64,000 nt of DNA from Micrococcales bacterium 72-143 (GCA_001898835.1 MKVM01000005.1:248001-312000); one strand, 5' to 3'; positions 44,789-53,584 are shown, counted from the first letter of the stretch. Numbers and translations: made by a program. The notes: generated from the sequence alone by a model not told the origin.

Positions 44789-45427
44789 TCAGCCCTCCCC
44801 GTCGTCGCGGCGCGCCCGCGCGGTGCGCTGCATCTCGTCCGCGAGCGTCGGCTGCGCGTACGGGCCGTCGCCCGCGAGCTCGGCGATGATCCGCTCGCGC
44901 ACCTCCGGCGGCTTGTTCTGGCTGAACTTGCCGCGCGCGTCGAAGCGCGTCACCCGGATGCGCAGCCCGACCGTGCCCTTCGCGACGCGCCGGGAGTACT
45001 CCTCGTCGCTCGCGAGCGAGCGGGGCTCGGGCATCGGATGCTCGAAGTGGTCGGTGAGGCGCTCGAGCACCCGGTAGTTCTCCTCCTCGCTGAGCACCTC
45101 GGGCACACCGTAGAGGTGGGCCGTCGCGTGGTTCCAGGTGGGGATGATGTCGCCCTTCTCGTACCAGTTGGGCGAGATGTAGCCGTGGGGTCCCTGCACG
45201 ATCACGAGCATCTCGTGCTGCCCCACCTCGTGCGCCACCTCGTCGGGCCGGCCGAAGTGCGTGACGATGACGATCGAGTCGTCATCCGTCTCCTCGAGCA
45301 GCGTCGGGTAGTGCGAGGCGACGAGGCCCGTGGAGGCGGGTGACACGTAGGCCGTCCACGGGTTCGCGCGGATGAGGCGCTTCACCTCGTCGACGTCGGT
45401 CATGAGATAGCGGGGCGTGTGGCGCAT
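44789..45427 (-). CDS. PaiB-like FMN-binding protein
   Basis: A 212-residue protein starting MRHTPRYLMTDVDEVKRLI, with VSPASTGLVASHYPTLLEE and GPHGYISPNWYEKGDIIPTWNHATAHLYG, the PaiB signature. The fold is a split-barrel flavin-binding domain; PaiB of Bacillus affects sporulation and protease genes, but here the role is open. ATG at 45427 fits homologues better than one five codons upstream. Confidence 0.87.
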   Translation of the reverse strand: MRHTPRYLMTDVDEVKRLIRANPWTAYVSPASTGLVASHYPTLLEETDDDSIVIVTHFGRPDEVAHEVGQHEMLVIVQGPHGYISPNWYEKGDIIPTWNHATAHLYGVPEVLSEEENYRVLERLTDHFEHPMPEPRSLASDEEYSRRVAKGTVGLRIRVTRFDARGKFSQNKPPEVRERIIAELAGDGPYAQPTLADEMQRTARARRDDGEG

Positions 45428-45457
45428 GCCCCATCGTCGCATCCCACGGCCGCCGCG

Positions 45458-45521
45458 ATAGTTCCCGTTCCGCGCGATAGTTCCCGAAGGAACGGGTGCG
45501 AACGCGCGGAACGGGAACTAT
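45458..45521. repeat. 19-bp inverted repeat with inner copy
   Basis: ATAGTTCCCGTTCCGCGCG (45458-45476) pairs perfectly with 45503-45521. The loop holds another ATAGTTCCCG and a GTTCC/GGAAC palindrome. Its right arm overlaps the stop codon of the Nei gene. It may end nei transcription. Confidence 0.8.
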
Positions 45522-46522
45522 TGCTGGTCGGTGGGGCACCAGTACAGTTTGCGTCCGCCGAGCTCCGTCATGGCGATGGGGGTGCCGCACACGCGGCACG
45601 GCTCGCCCGTGCGGTGGTACACCCAGTGCCGGTCGGCTCGGGATGCCATGGCGCGCGCGTAGGCCTCCGGGTCGAGGTCGTCCATGGTGAGCATCTGGCC
45701 GGTCTCGACGCCGACCCGCAGGAGGTGCACCCAGTCGCGCCAGAGACCGCGCACGATCTCCTCGGGCACCTCGCGGCCCGGCCGGAAGGGGTCGAGGCGC
45801 GCGCGGAACAGCAGCTCGGCGCGGTAGACGTTGCCGATGCCGGAGACGACCGACTGGTCCATGAGCAGCAGCGCGATCGGGGTGGGCTTCCGGCGCACGA
45901 CCGTCGTGAAGCGTTCCTCACCCTCGGCGAGATCGTCGACCATCGGGTCGGGACCGAGCTTCGCGATCGTGCGGTCGACCTCCTCGACGGTCTGCACCTC
46001 GCAGGCGGTCGGGCCGCGTAGGTCGGCGCACGCCGTCTCGGTGAGCAGACGCACGCGGACGGCGCCGACGGGCTCCGGGGGCCAGGTCTCGAGCTCGAGC
46101 TCGAGCTTCTCCGACTCGGCCATGCGCAGCCGCGTGCGGCGGGGTGCGCCGATCGACCACGGGGAATCCTCGTGGGCACCGACGACGGTGCCCAGCGAGG
46201 GCGCAGCGGAACCCACGACGGTGCCGCGCTGGTTGGTCTGCCCCATCCGCCCGTTCGCGGATGCGATGGTCGGGTCGACGGAGATGTCGCCCGCGAAGTC
46301 CCACGCGCCGTACATTCCGAGGTGCACCCGCAGCCAGAGCCCGTGGTCGAACTCGAGGAACATCTGCTTGCCGACGGCCTTCGCCTGCACGATCTCGTGC
46401 CCGTCGAGCTGCGCCGCACCCGCCGCGAACCGCCCCTGGGGCGAGCTCACCGCGACCGGTGCGCCCTCGAAGTTGGCGGCGAACTGCCGCGCGATCCGGT
46501 GTACGGAGTGGCCTTCGGGCAT
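45518..46522 (-). CDS. nei: Fpg/Nei-family DNA glycosylase
   Basis: A 334-residue base-excision repair enzyme. After Met it starts PEGHS, giving the catalytic N-terminal Pro and Glu; AKAVGKQMFLEF has the conserved Lys and SVVSGIGNVYRAELLF the helix-two-turn-helix. The C-terminal zinc finger has Cys309, Cys312 and Cys329, but the fourth ligand is Asp332 (CPTDQQ). It removes oxidised bases and nicks the abasic site. It lies 3 nt after rpiB. Confidence 0.92.
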   Translation of the reverse strand: MPEGHSVHRIARQFAANFEGAPVAVSSPQGRFAAGAAQLDGHEIVQAKAVGKQMFLEFDHGLWLRVHLGMYGAWDFAGDISVDPTIASANGRMGQTNQRGTVVGSAAPSLGTVVGAHEDSPWSIGAPRRTRLRMAESEKLELELETWPPEPVGAVRVRLLTETACADLRGPTACEVQTVEEVDRTIAKLGPDPMVDDLAEGEERFTTVVRRKPTPIALLLMDQSVVSGIGNVYRAELLFRARLDPFRPGREVPEEIVRGLWRDWVHLLRVGVETGQMLTMDDLDPEAYARAMASRADRHWVYHRTGEPCRVCGTPIAMTELGGRKLYWCPTDQQ

Positions 46523-46525
46523 GGG

Positions 46526-47011
46526 CTACTCGATGTCGTGGCCGACGATGCGGCCCGTGGTCTCGTACTCGGCGAGCTGGGCGATGCGTCGGGCGTGGCG
46601 CTCCTCGCCCGAGAACGGGGTGGCGATGAAGCGGTCGATGAACGCGATCGCCTCCTCGACGGTGTGCTGCCGGGCGCCGATGGAGATGACGTTGGCGTCG
46701 TTGTGCTCGCGTGCGAGCTCGGCGGTCGCGTCGTTCCAGACGAGCGCCGCGCGCACGCCCTCGACCTTGTTCGCGGCCATCTGCTCGCCGTTGCCCGAAC
46801 CGCCGAAGACGACGCCGAGGGCCTCGACGCCCGAGCGCTGGTCGCGCACCACGGCTCGCGCCGCGTTGATGCAGAAGGCGGGGTAGTCGTCGAGCGGGTC
46901 GTAGCTCTGCGGACCGTGGTCGATCACCTCGTGGCCGGCGTCGGCGAGGTGCTGCTGGAGGGTCCGGCTGAACTCGAGGCCCGCGTGGTCGGTCGCGATG
47001 TGGATGCGCAC
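46526..47011 (-). CDS. rpiB: Ribose-5-phosphate isomerase B
   Basis: A 161-residue RpiB with IATDHAGLEF, DYPAFC, GVVFGGSGNGEQMAANKV (GSGNG anion loop) and HNDANVISIGAR. The catalytic position in this actinobacterial type is the Glu of SGNGEQ. It links ribulose-5-P and ribose-5-P. GTG start with TAGACT (47018-47023) 6 nt upstream, a leaderless arrangement; nei follows. Confidence 0.95.
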   Translation of the reverse strand: MRIHIATDHAGLEFSRTLQQHLADAGHEVIDHGPQSYDPLDDYPAFCINAARAVVRDQRSGVEALGVVFGGSGNGEQMAANKVEGVRAALVWNDATAELAREHNDANVISIGARQHTVEEAIAFIDRFIATPFSGEERHARRIAQLAEYETTGRIVGHDIE

Positions 47012-47119
47012 CCGTCGAGTCTAGGAGCCCGCACCGACGCGCTCTTCTCGCGCAACCCCCTGGCCTCCGTCGGCGGCGAGGAGCAGAATCGGGGAAAGAA
47101 CGACTGCGAGGTGATCTCG

Positions 47120-47779
47120 ATGCGTCAGCGCACCAGCTTCGTCCCGGATGTCATGCCGCACCTGAAGGCGGGCAGGCACCGCAATCCGCGCCGCGGCGCG
47201 TGCTTCATGGAGTTCGCCTCCTACCTGGCGGGCGAACGCTGGAGCGACCATCCCGCGTGCACCGACCGCACGCTCGCGGCTCTCGCCCGCGGGGTCAACG
47301 ACCTCGTCGCCGACGACCGCCGCGACGAGCTCGTCGAGCTGATCCCGCGCGTCGTCGGGCTGCGGGGCGGCGACGAGCTCGGCCTCCTGGTCGCGTTGCG
47401 CGCCGCGATCACCGCGCTGCCGGTCGCGAGCCTGGAGCGCCAGCGCGTGCTGGCCGCGGGCATCATCTCGATCTGCGCGCTCCTCGCGCAGCGCGGCGTG
47501 CCCTCGCACGACCTCCGCGACGAGGCGCACCGCGTGCTCGACGAGGTTCCGGATGCCGCCCGCTGGGCGCGCACCCACGTCACGACGATCTCGCCCCGCT
47601 CCCCGCGGCTCGACACGATCAGCTGCGAGCTCGTCGTGGCGACCGCGGTGGTAGGCGCCGCCCGCGCGTGCGTGCCCGACCCGGACGCCCACCTCATCCG
47701 GATGCTGTCGGATGCGGTCGCCGATATCGAGGCGGTCGTGCGCCCCAGCGCCCTCGCGCCCGTGCCCGCGCTGCTCTGA
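47120..47779 (+). CDS. Conserved actinobacterial protein of unknown function
   Basis: A 219-residue, mainly helical protein. The start (PDVMPHLKAGRHRNPRRGACFMEFASYLAGERWSDHPACT in two pieces) is strongly conserved in Micrococcales as far as I recall, but no function is known. ATG at 47120 or GTG at 47111 could start it. pepN follows after 59 nt. Confidence 0.72.
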   Translation: MRQRTSFVPDVMPHLKAGRHRNPRRGACFMEFASYLAGERWSDHPACTDRTLAALARGVNDLVADDRRDELVELIPRVVGLRGGDELGLLVALRAAITALPVASLERQRVLAAGIISICALLAQRGVPSHDLRDEAHRVLDEVPDAARWARTHVTTISPRSPRLDTISCELVVATAVVGAARACVPDPDAHLIRMLSDAVADIEAVVRPSALAPVPALL

Positions 47780-47838
47780 GGCGCGAGCGCCTAGGCTGGC
47801 AGGCGGACACGATCCACGAAACCTGAAGGAGCGCACGC

Positions 47839-50397
47839 GTGCCTGGAGAGAACCTCACCCGCATCGAAGCCCAGGAGCGCAAGCGACAGGTCGAGGTCGA
47901 GAGCTACGACATCGAACTCGACCTGACGACGGGCGAGAAGACGTTCCGCAGCACCACCACGGTGCGCTTCACGGCATCCGCGGGCGCCTCCACCTTCATC
48001 GACGCGATCACCGCCGAGGTGCACTCGGTCGTGCTCAACGGCTCCGAGCTGGGCGCCGAGGTCGCGGACGGCGTGCGCATCCGGCTCGACGAGCTCGCCC
48101 CCGTCAACGAGCTCGTCGTGGTGGCCGACTTCGCCTACACGAACACGGGCGAGGGCCTGCACCGCTTCGTCGACCCGGTCGACGGCGAGGTGTACCTGTA
48201 CTCCCAGTTCGAGGTGCCCGACAGCCGTCGCGTCTTCGCGGTGTTCGAGCAGCCCGACCTGAAGGCGAACTTCCGCTTCACCGTCACGGCACCCGCGGCC
48301 TGGCAGGTGGTCTCCAACTCCCCCACCCCCGAGCCCGAGAACCTCGGCGACGGCACGGCGGTCTGGCACTTCGATCCGACGCCCCGCATCTCGAGCTACA
48401 TCACCGCGCTCGTCGCGGGCCCCTACGAGGTGGTGCGCAGCGAGCTGACGAGCTCCGACGGCCGCACGATCCCGCTCGGCGTCTTCGCCCGCAAGTCGCT
48501 CTTCGGCTACCTCGACGCCGACTACGTCTTCGACATCACCCGCAAGGGCTTCGCCTACTTCGAGGAGAAGTTCGGCTACCCCTACCCCTTCGCCAAGTAC
48601 GACCAGCTCTTCGTGCCCGAGTTCAACGCGGGCGCGATGGAGAACGCGGGGGCCGTCACCTTCACCGAGACCTACGTGTTCCGCTCGAAGGTGACCGACG
48701 CCATCAAGGAGCGTCGCGTCGTCACGATCCTGCACGAGCTCGCGCACATGTGGTTCGGCGACCTCGTGACCATGAAGTGGTGGAACGACCTCTGGCTCAA
48801 CGAGTCGTTCGCGGAGTGGGCGTCGACGATCGCCACCGCCGAGGCGACCGAGTGGACGGAGGCGTGGGCCACCTTCCAGGCCATGGAGAAGAGCTGGGCG
48901 TACCGCCAGGACCAGCTGCCGTCGACCCACCCGGTCGTGGCCGACATCCGCGACCTCGACGACGTGCAGGTCAACTTCGACGGCATCACCTACGCCAAGG
49001 GCGGCTCGGTGCTCAAGCAGCTCGCCGCCTGGGTCGGCATCGACGCGTTCTTCGCGGGCGTCGGCGCCTACTTCCGCGCTCACGCCTACGGCAACACCGA
49101 GCTCGCCGACCTGCTGCGCGAGCTGGAGAAGAGCTCGGGCCGCGACCTCTCGACGTTCTCGGCGCAGTGGCTCGAGACCGCGGGCGTCAACACGCTGAAG
49201 CCCGAGATCGAGACGGATGCCGCGGGCGTCGTCACCTCGTTCCGCGTGCGGCAGGCCGCGCACCCCGACCACCCGGTGCTGCGGCAGCACCGCATCGCGA
49301 TCGGCTTCTACGACTTCGCGTCGGAGGCGGCGGATGCGCCGCTCGTGCGGGTGCACCGCCACGAGTTCGACCTCGCGGCCGAGGAGTGGAACGAGGTGCC
49401 CGAGCTCGTCGGCCTGCCGAAGCCCGCACTGGCGCTGCTCAACGACGACGACCTGGCGTACGCCAAGATCCGCATGGACGAGGGCTCGTTCGGCGTCGCC
49501 ATCGACGGCCTCTCGCGCATCCAGGACCCGCTCGCCCGCGCCCTCGTGTGGGGTTCCGCGTGGGATTCGACGCGCGACGGCGAGATCGCCGGCCGCGACT
49601 ACGTGCAGCTCGTGCTCGGCAACATCGGGCCCGAGACCGAGTCGACCACGATGCGGCTCTCGCTCACCCAGCTCGTGCAGACCGCGCGCCTCTACGTCGA
49701 CCCCGCCGCCCGCGAGGCGACGATCCGCGAGGTCGGCGACCGGCTGTGGCGGCTCGCCCAGGACGCGGCGCCCGGCTCGGATGCGCAGTTCCAGTTCGTG
49801 AAGTTCTTCGCGAACATCGCGTCCACCCCGGAGCACGCGGCCGTGCTGCAGCGGTTGCGTGCCGGCGAGCTCGCGCTCGAGGGCCTCGCCGTCGACACCG
49901 ACCTGGACTGGGAGCTGCTGGAGGGTCTCGTGCTCGTCGGGGCGGCCGGTGAGCTGGAGATCGCGGCGGCCCTCGAGAAGGACGACACCGCGAACGGGCA
50001 GCAGGCCGCCGCGCGCGCCCGGGCGACCGTGCCGACGCTGGAGGCGAAGGAGGCGGCGCTCGTCGCGGGCCTCACCGACGCATCCATCTCGAACGTCGTG
50101 CTGCGCAACATGGCGCTCGGCTACACGCACACGAACGACCCGTCGAGCCTCGCCCCGCTCGTGCCGCTCTACTTCGAGTCGATCCGGCGGGTGTGGGATG
50201 AGCGCAGCTTCCAGCTCGCGCAGTACATCGTGCACGGCTTCTACCCGGCGACGCTCGCGACGACCGAGCTCGTGGATGCGACGCGTGCCTGGCTCGACGC
50301 GAACCCCGAGCCGGCGGCCCTGCGCCGCATGATCGTCGAGGAGCTCGCGGGGGTCGAGCGCGCGCTCGCCGCGCAGGAGCGCGACCGCCGGGCCTGA
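47839..50397 (+). CDS. pepN: Aminopeptidase N, M1 metallopeptidase
   Basis: An 852-residue zinc peptidase with GAMENAGAV at about 265-273, the metal site HELAHMWFGD (from His299) and the third ligand Glu in WLNESFAEW. It trims N-terminal residues from peptides in the cytoplasm. GTG start with GAAGGAG 9 nt upstream. A strong hairpin follows. Confidence 0.96.
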   Translation: MPGENLTRIEAQERKRQVEVESYDIELDLTTGEKTFRSTTTVRFTASAGASTFIDAITAEVHSVVLNGSELGAEVADGVRIRLDELAPVNELVVVADFAYTNTGEGLHRFVDPVDGEVYLYSQFEVPDSRRVFAVFEQPDLKANFRFTVTAPAAWQVVSNSPTPEPENLGDGTAVWHFDPTPRISSYITALVAGPYEVVRSELTSSDGRTIPLGVFARKSLFGYLDADYVFDITRKGFAYFEEKFGYPYPFAKYDQLFVPEFNAGAMENAGAVTFTETYVFRSKVTDAIKERRVVTILHELAHMWFGDLVTMKWWNDLWLNESFAEWASTIATAEATEWTEAWATFQAMEKSWAYRQDQLPSTHPVVADIRDLDDVQVNFDGITYAKGGSVLKQLAAWVGIDAFFAGVGAYFRAHAYGNTELADLLRELEKSSGRDLSTFSAQWLETAGVNTLKPEIETDAAGVVTSFRVRQAAHPDHPVLRQHRIAIGFYDFASEAADAPLVRVHRHEFDLAAEEWNEVPELVGLPKPALALLNDDDLAYAKIRMDEGSFGVAIDGLSRIQDPLARALVWGSAWDSTRDGEIAGRDYVQLVLGNIGPETESTTMRLSLTQLVQTARLYVDPAAREATIREVGDRLWRLAQDAAPGSDAQFQFVKFFANIASTPEHAAVLQRLRAGELALEGLAVDTDLDWELLEGLVLVGAAGELEIAAALEKDDTANGQQAAARARATVPTLEAKEAALVAGLTDASISNVVLRNMALGYTHTNDPSSLAPLVPLYFESIRRVWDERSFQLAQYIVHGFYPATLATTELVDATRAWLDANPEPAALRRMIVEELAGVERALAAQERDRRA

Positions 50398-50405
50398 CCT
50401 CGCCG

Positions 50406-50440
50406 TGCGGGCGTGCCCCCCGCTCGGGGGCACGCCCGCA
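50406..50440 (+). terminator. Terminator after pepN
   Basis: A perfect 15-bp stem, TGCGGGCGTGCCCCC (50406-50420), CGCTC loop and complement (50426-50440), 8 nt after the stop. No T tract. Confidence 0.82.
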
Positions 50441-50454
50441 GGGTTCGGCTCGGA

Positions 50455-50460
50455 TAGCGT
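50455..50460 (+). promoter_or_regulatory. -10 box upstream of the GTPase cassette
   Basis: TAGCGT about 80 nt before the GTG at 50539. The leader between holds TGCAGG/CCTGCA arms (about 50476-50499). Confidence 0.4.
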
Positions 50461-50538
50461 GATTACCGCACCCGAAACTGCAGGATCTTCCCGACCCCTG
50501 CACCCGATCCCATTCACTTACCCGAAAAGCGCACTGCC

Positions 50539-51408
50539 GTGACCGACACCCAGGTCCGGGCAGGCTGGTATCCCGACCCGCTGGGCATGCCTCAGCTCAG
50601 ATGGTGGGACGGCCGTTCCTGGACGAGCCACATCTCCACCGCACGCGAAGCGCCGGTGCGATCGGCCGCGCCCACGGGATACGCGGAACCGGATGAGACG
50701 CGCCCCCGCGCGCGGCATCGCGCCGAGCCCGCGGGCGAGCGGGAGGTCCCCGCCGCGTCGCCGCAGTACGCGAGCGGTCAGTCGGCGCTTCCCGCGGGCA
50801 CGAACGCCGCACCCGAGCTCGGCTGGGCGGGCGCCGCTCTCACGCTGCACTCCGTGCAGGCGACGCGGGTGCCGATGCTCATCGAGCTCGGTGTCGCGAA
50901 CCACCCCAGCATCCGCATCGACCCGCGGCACCAAGCCTACGACTGGCTGCTCGAGCTCGAGCGCTTCCCGGAGGCGCCGTTGGGGGTCGTCGTCTCGGTC
51001 GAGCTCGTGGGCGAGTCCGCACCGCCGCCCTTCGCCCTGCCGGGCAAGAGCCTCGACGAGCTGCTGTGGAAGGTCGGCCGCGCGGCGTTCCCGGAGCGGC
51101 TCGCGCCCTGGCTCGAGGACGGCGACGCCTACTGGCTCACGCGCTGGCCGAACTGGACGACGCTGCAGCCCGAGACCGACCACATCCGGCAGACGGCGAT
51201 GCTCGCCAACACCATGCTCACCGTCGAGCAGCTCGCCGGACTCTCCGGCCGCGGCATCGAGACCACCCGCACCCTCGTGAACGCGCTGAGCCTCATGGGC
51301 GCGCTCGGGGTCGCGTCCGCGGCGACGATCGCCCCCCGGCCGGCGGTCGAGGCGCTCGGCGAGGGCAGCCTGTTCCAGCGGCTGCGGCGGCGCTTCCGGA
51401 TGGTCTGA
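50539..51408 (+). CDS. DUF2510 protein with a C-terminal winged-helix-like region
   Basis: A 289-residue protein from GTG: DUF2510 (VRAGWYPDPLGMPQLRWWDG, 6-25), a disordered charged linker (35-90), a beta-rich domain (about 92-165) and a helical end (about 210-262: DHIRQTAMLANTMLTVEQLA, GIETTRTLVNALSLMGAL) that reads like a helix-turn-helix. It is paralogous to the protein at 52484 over its whole length. The stop overlaps the GTPase ATG, so the two are coupled. Confidence 0.8.
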   Translation: MTDTQVRAGWYPDPLGMPQLRWWDGRSWTSHISTAREAPVRSAAPTGYAEPDETRPRARHRAEPAGEREVPAASPQYASGQSALPAGTNAAPELGWAGAALTLHSVQATRVPMLIELGVANHPSIRIDPRHQAYDWLLELERFPEAPLGVVVSVELVGESAPPPFALPGKSLDELLWKVGRAAFPERLAPWLEDGDAYWLTRWPNWTTLQPETDHIRQTAMLANTMLTVEQLAGLSGRGIETTRTLVNALSLMGALGVASAATIAPRPAVEALGEGSLFQRLRRRFRMV

Positions 51409-51962
51409 TGGCCGAGTACGTCATCCTGTTCGCCGGCCCCATGGGGGCGGGGAAGACGACCGCGATCCGCTCCCTCAGCGAGATCGAGGTCGTCTCGACG
51501 GAGGCCGTGAACTCGGACCGCTCGGCGGTGGACAAGCCCACCACGACGGTCGCGCTCGACTACGGCGAGATCGATCTCGACCCCGACAAGGTGCGCCTGT
51601 ACGGCGTCCCGGGGCAGGCGCGCTTCGACTTCATGTGGGAGATCCTGCGGGAGCGGGCGATGGGGCTCATCGTTCTCGTGAACGCCGACGCGCCCGAGCC
51701 CGAGCGCCACGTGCACGAGCAGCTGGCCGCCTTCGCCGAGCTCGCCTCCCGCGGCGGCGTCGTGGTCGGCGTCACCCGCTACGACGTGCAGCGCACCGAT
51801 ATCGGCGACCGCATCGTCGCGACCGCCCGCGCCGTGCTGCCGGACCGGGTGACCCCGGTGTTCGCGGTCGACGCGCGCGACCAGGAGCAGATGCGCACGC
51901 TGCTGCTGTCGCTCATCGCCGACATCGAGACGCGCCAGGCGCTCGCGGAGGCGGGCGCGTGA
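51408..51962 (+). CDS. Small Ras-like GTPase (MglA/CvnD-type)
   Basis: A 184-residue P-loop protein: G1 GPMGAGKT (10-17), a Thr run PTTTVALDYG for G2 (44-53), G3-like VRLYGVPGQARF (62-73), G4-like VTRYD and a G5-like VDARD. The PGQ replaces DxxG as in prokaryotic MglA/conservon GTPases. It lies between a DUF2510 gene and a Roadblock gene, overlapping both, which implies a shared complex. Confidence 0.88.
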   Translation: MAEYVILFAGPMGAGKTTAIRSLSEIEVVSTEAVNSDRSAVDKPTTTVALDYGEIDLDPDKVRLYGVPGQARFDFMWEILRERAMGLIVLVNADAPEPERHVHEQLAAFAELASRGGVVVGVTRYDVQRTDIGDRIVATARAVLPDRVTPVFAVDARDQEQMRTLLLSLIADIETRQALAEAGA

Positions 51963-52360
51963 ACGCGGGGCTCCCCCCGCATCGCGACCCCGCCATCGTC
52001 TCGGCCGCGGGTGCCGCGCTCGCCGGGCTCGCCGCGGCCTGCCGGCCGCTTCGCGCCGCCGTCGTGCTGACCGACGACGGGTTCGAGATCGCCCGCGTGC
52101 CGCAGGCGGGGTCGGGGCAGCGGCTCGCGAGCATGGCGAGCGCGCTGCAGGCGCTCGCGGATGCCGTGGTGCGCGAGCTGCGGATCGGCACCACCGACCA
52201 TCTGCAGCTCCTCGCGAGCGAGGGCGCGGTCGTCGTGCGCCGCGTCGGCGCTCACCCGTGCGCGCTCGTCGCCGTGTTCGACGAGCGTCCGGGCGCGGAC
52301 GAGCTCGGCGACCTCGAGGCGGCCGCCGCCCGCGTCGCCCTCGCCTGGCCCGACGTGTAG
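51959..52360 (+). CDS. Roadblock/LC7-like protein
   Basis: A 133-residue protein with the Roadblock pattern: helix (SAAGAALAGLAAACRPLRAAVVLTDDGFEIA), central helix (ASMASALQALADAVVRELRIG) and closing strands (HLQLLASEGAVVVRRV, ALVAVFDE). Roadblock proteins act as partners or GAPs of prokaryotic Ras-like GTPases (MglB with MglA, CvnB with CvnD). GTG start overlaps the GTPase stop by 4 nt. Confidence 0.85.
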   Translation: MNAGLPPHRDPAIVSAAGAALAGLAAACRPLRAAVVLTDDGFEIARVPQAGSGQRLASMASALQALADAVVRELRIGTTDHLQLLASEGAVVVRRVGAHPCALVAVFDERPGADELGDLEAAAARVALAWPDV

Positions 52361-52408
52361 CCGCCTCCGTCCCCCGTTCGGGGCGCGCGGCGATTCGACG
52401 GGCTCGGC

Positions 52409-52414
52409 TACCCT
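52409..52414 (+). promoter_or_regulatory. -10 box of the second DUF2510 gene
   Basis: TACCCT, about 70 nt before the ATG at 52484; the leader has a GGCGCG-CCATA-CGCGCC hairpin. It suggests the paralogue can be made separately from the cassette. Confidence 0.4.
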
Positions 52415-52483
52415 TGCAGCGGCGCGCCATACGCGCCGGCCGCCACCACCCGGCGCGGCCAGACCCGACAGCGAAGAGCCACG

Positions 52484-53290
52484 ATGGACGAGCGCCAGAC
52501 CCCGGCAGGGTGGTACCCCGACCCGCTGGGTCTCCCCCAGCTGCGCTGGTGGGACGGTCAGGGCTGGGCCGAGCACACCTCCGAGGCGCGCCGCCCGCTG
52601 CTCGGGCAGCAGGCCCGTTCGGTGGCCTTCGCCGAGCCGGAGCCTGAGCTGATGGAGCAGGAGCCGGTCGCCGCCGAGCGGGCGCAGGCCGAGGCGGGCG
52701 ATCCCGTGGTGCCGCCCACGCCGCGTCCGGCCGCACCCGCGGGTCCCGCGGCGCTTCCCGCCGGCAGCACCGACGGCGCCGTGCAGGGCTGGAGCGGTGC
52801 CGCGCTCACGATCACCTCGATGCGCGCCGCCGGCGTGCCCACGATCCTCGACGTCGAGGTGGCCGGCCACCCGAGCCTCGTGATCGACCTGCGCCACAAC
52901 GCCTTCTCCTGGCAGCTGGGCCTCGACCGCTTCCCGGCGGAGCCCTCGTCGGTCTCCGTCTCGGTGCGCATCGCCGACGCCTCCACCCCGGCTCCCTTCG
53001 AGCTCCCGGGCGCGTCCCTCGACGGGCTGCTGTGGAAGATGGGCTTCGCCGCGTTCTCGGACGAGCTCGCCCCGTGGCTGCAGCCCGGTCAGGCCTACCG
53101 CCTGACGCGCTGGCCGCAGCTGACCGGATTCGAGCCCGAGACCGACCCGCTGCGTCAGGCCGCCATGCTCAGCAACGGCGCCTTCACGATCGAGCAGCTC
53201 GCGAACTTCACGGGCCGCTCGGTCGAGCCGACCCGCACCCTCATCAACGCGCTCAGCCTCATGGGCGTGCTCGAGGTCATCGCCCGCTGA
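52484..53290 (+). CDS. DUF2510 protein, paralogue of the 50.5-kb gene
   Basis: A 268-residue protein with DUF2510 (TPAGWYPDPLGLPQLRWWDG), a longer Glu/Pro-rich linker (40-95), then the same beta domain and helical end (DPLRQAAMLSNGAFTIEQLA, VEPTRTLINALSLMGVLE). Clear similarity to the 50539 protein across the length indicates duplication around the GTPase-Roadblock pair. The divergent linkers suggest distinct partners. Confidence 0.8.
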   Translation: MDERQTPAGWYPDPLGLPQLRWWDGQGWAEHTSEARRPLLGQQARSVAFAEPEPELMEQEPVAAERAQAEAGDPVVPPTPRPAAPAGPAALPAGSTDGAVQGWSGAALTITSMRAAGVPTILDVEVAGHPSLVIDLRHNAFSWQLGLDRFPAEPSSVSVSVRIADASTPAPFELPGASLDGLLWKMGFAAFSDELAPWLQPGQAYRLTRWPQLTGFEPETDPLRQAAMLSNGAFTIEQLANFTGRSVEPTRTLINALSLMGVLEVIAR

Positions 53291-53299
53291 TCCGCCGCC

Positions 53300-53584
53300 T
53301 CAGGCGAGCGTGAGGAACAGCCGCTCGAGCTCCGCGACCGTGAGCTCGCCCTCGCCGGGCTCCTCGTCATCCGGACGCCCGACGCAGTCGCGCATCGCGT
53401 TCGCGACGATCGCGAAGCCCGCCCGGTCGAGAGCCGAGGAGACCGCCGACAGCTGGGTGACGACGGCGCGGCAGTCGTCGCCCCGCTCGACCGCGGCGAC
53501 GAGGGCGCGCAGCTGACCCTCGGCGCGCTTGAGCCGGTTGGCGATCGCGCGGCGCTCCTCCGCGGATGCGGACGCCGCGGTCAT
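53300..53584 (-). CDS. cstR: CstR-like persulfide-sensing repressor (CsoR family)
   Basis: A 94-residue four-helix repressor: RRAIANRLKRAEGQLRALVA, then Cys38 (GDDCRAVVTQLSAV) and Cys67 (AMRDCVG), separated by 28 residues as in Staphylococcus CstR. The His four residues before the second Cys that copper-sensing CsoR uses is Ala here, so copper sensing is unlikely. It overlaps the rhodanese gene by 4 nt and should repress the operon from the palindrome at 55897. Confidence 0.88.
   Translation of the reverse strand: MTAASASAEERRAIANRLKRAEGQLRALVAAVERGDDCRAVVTQLSAVSSALDRAGFAIVANAMRDCVGRPDDEEPGEGELTVAELERLFLTLA

Noticed and set aside
53300-53584. Copper-sensing CsoR controlling the copC cluster
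   Set aside because: The His ligand before the second Cys is missing and the gene is in a rhodanese operon; no similar palindrome lies before 5236.
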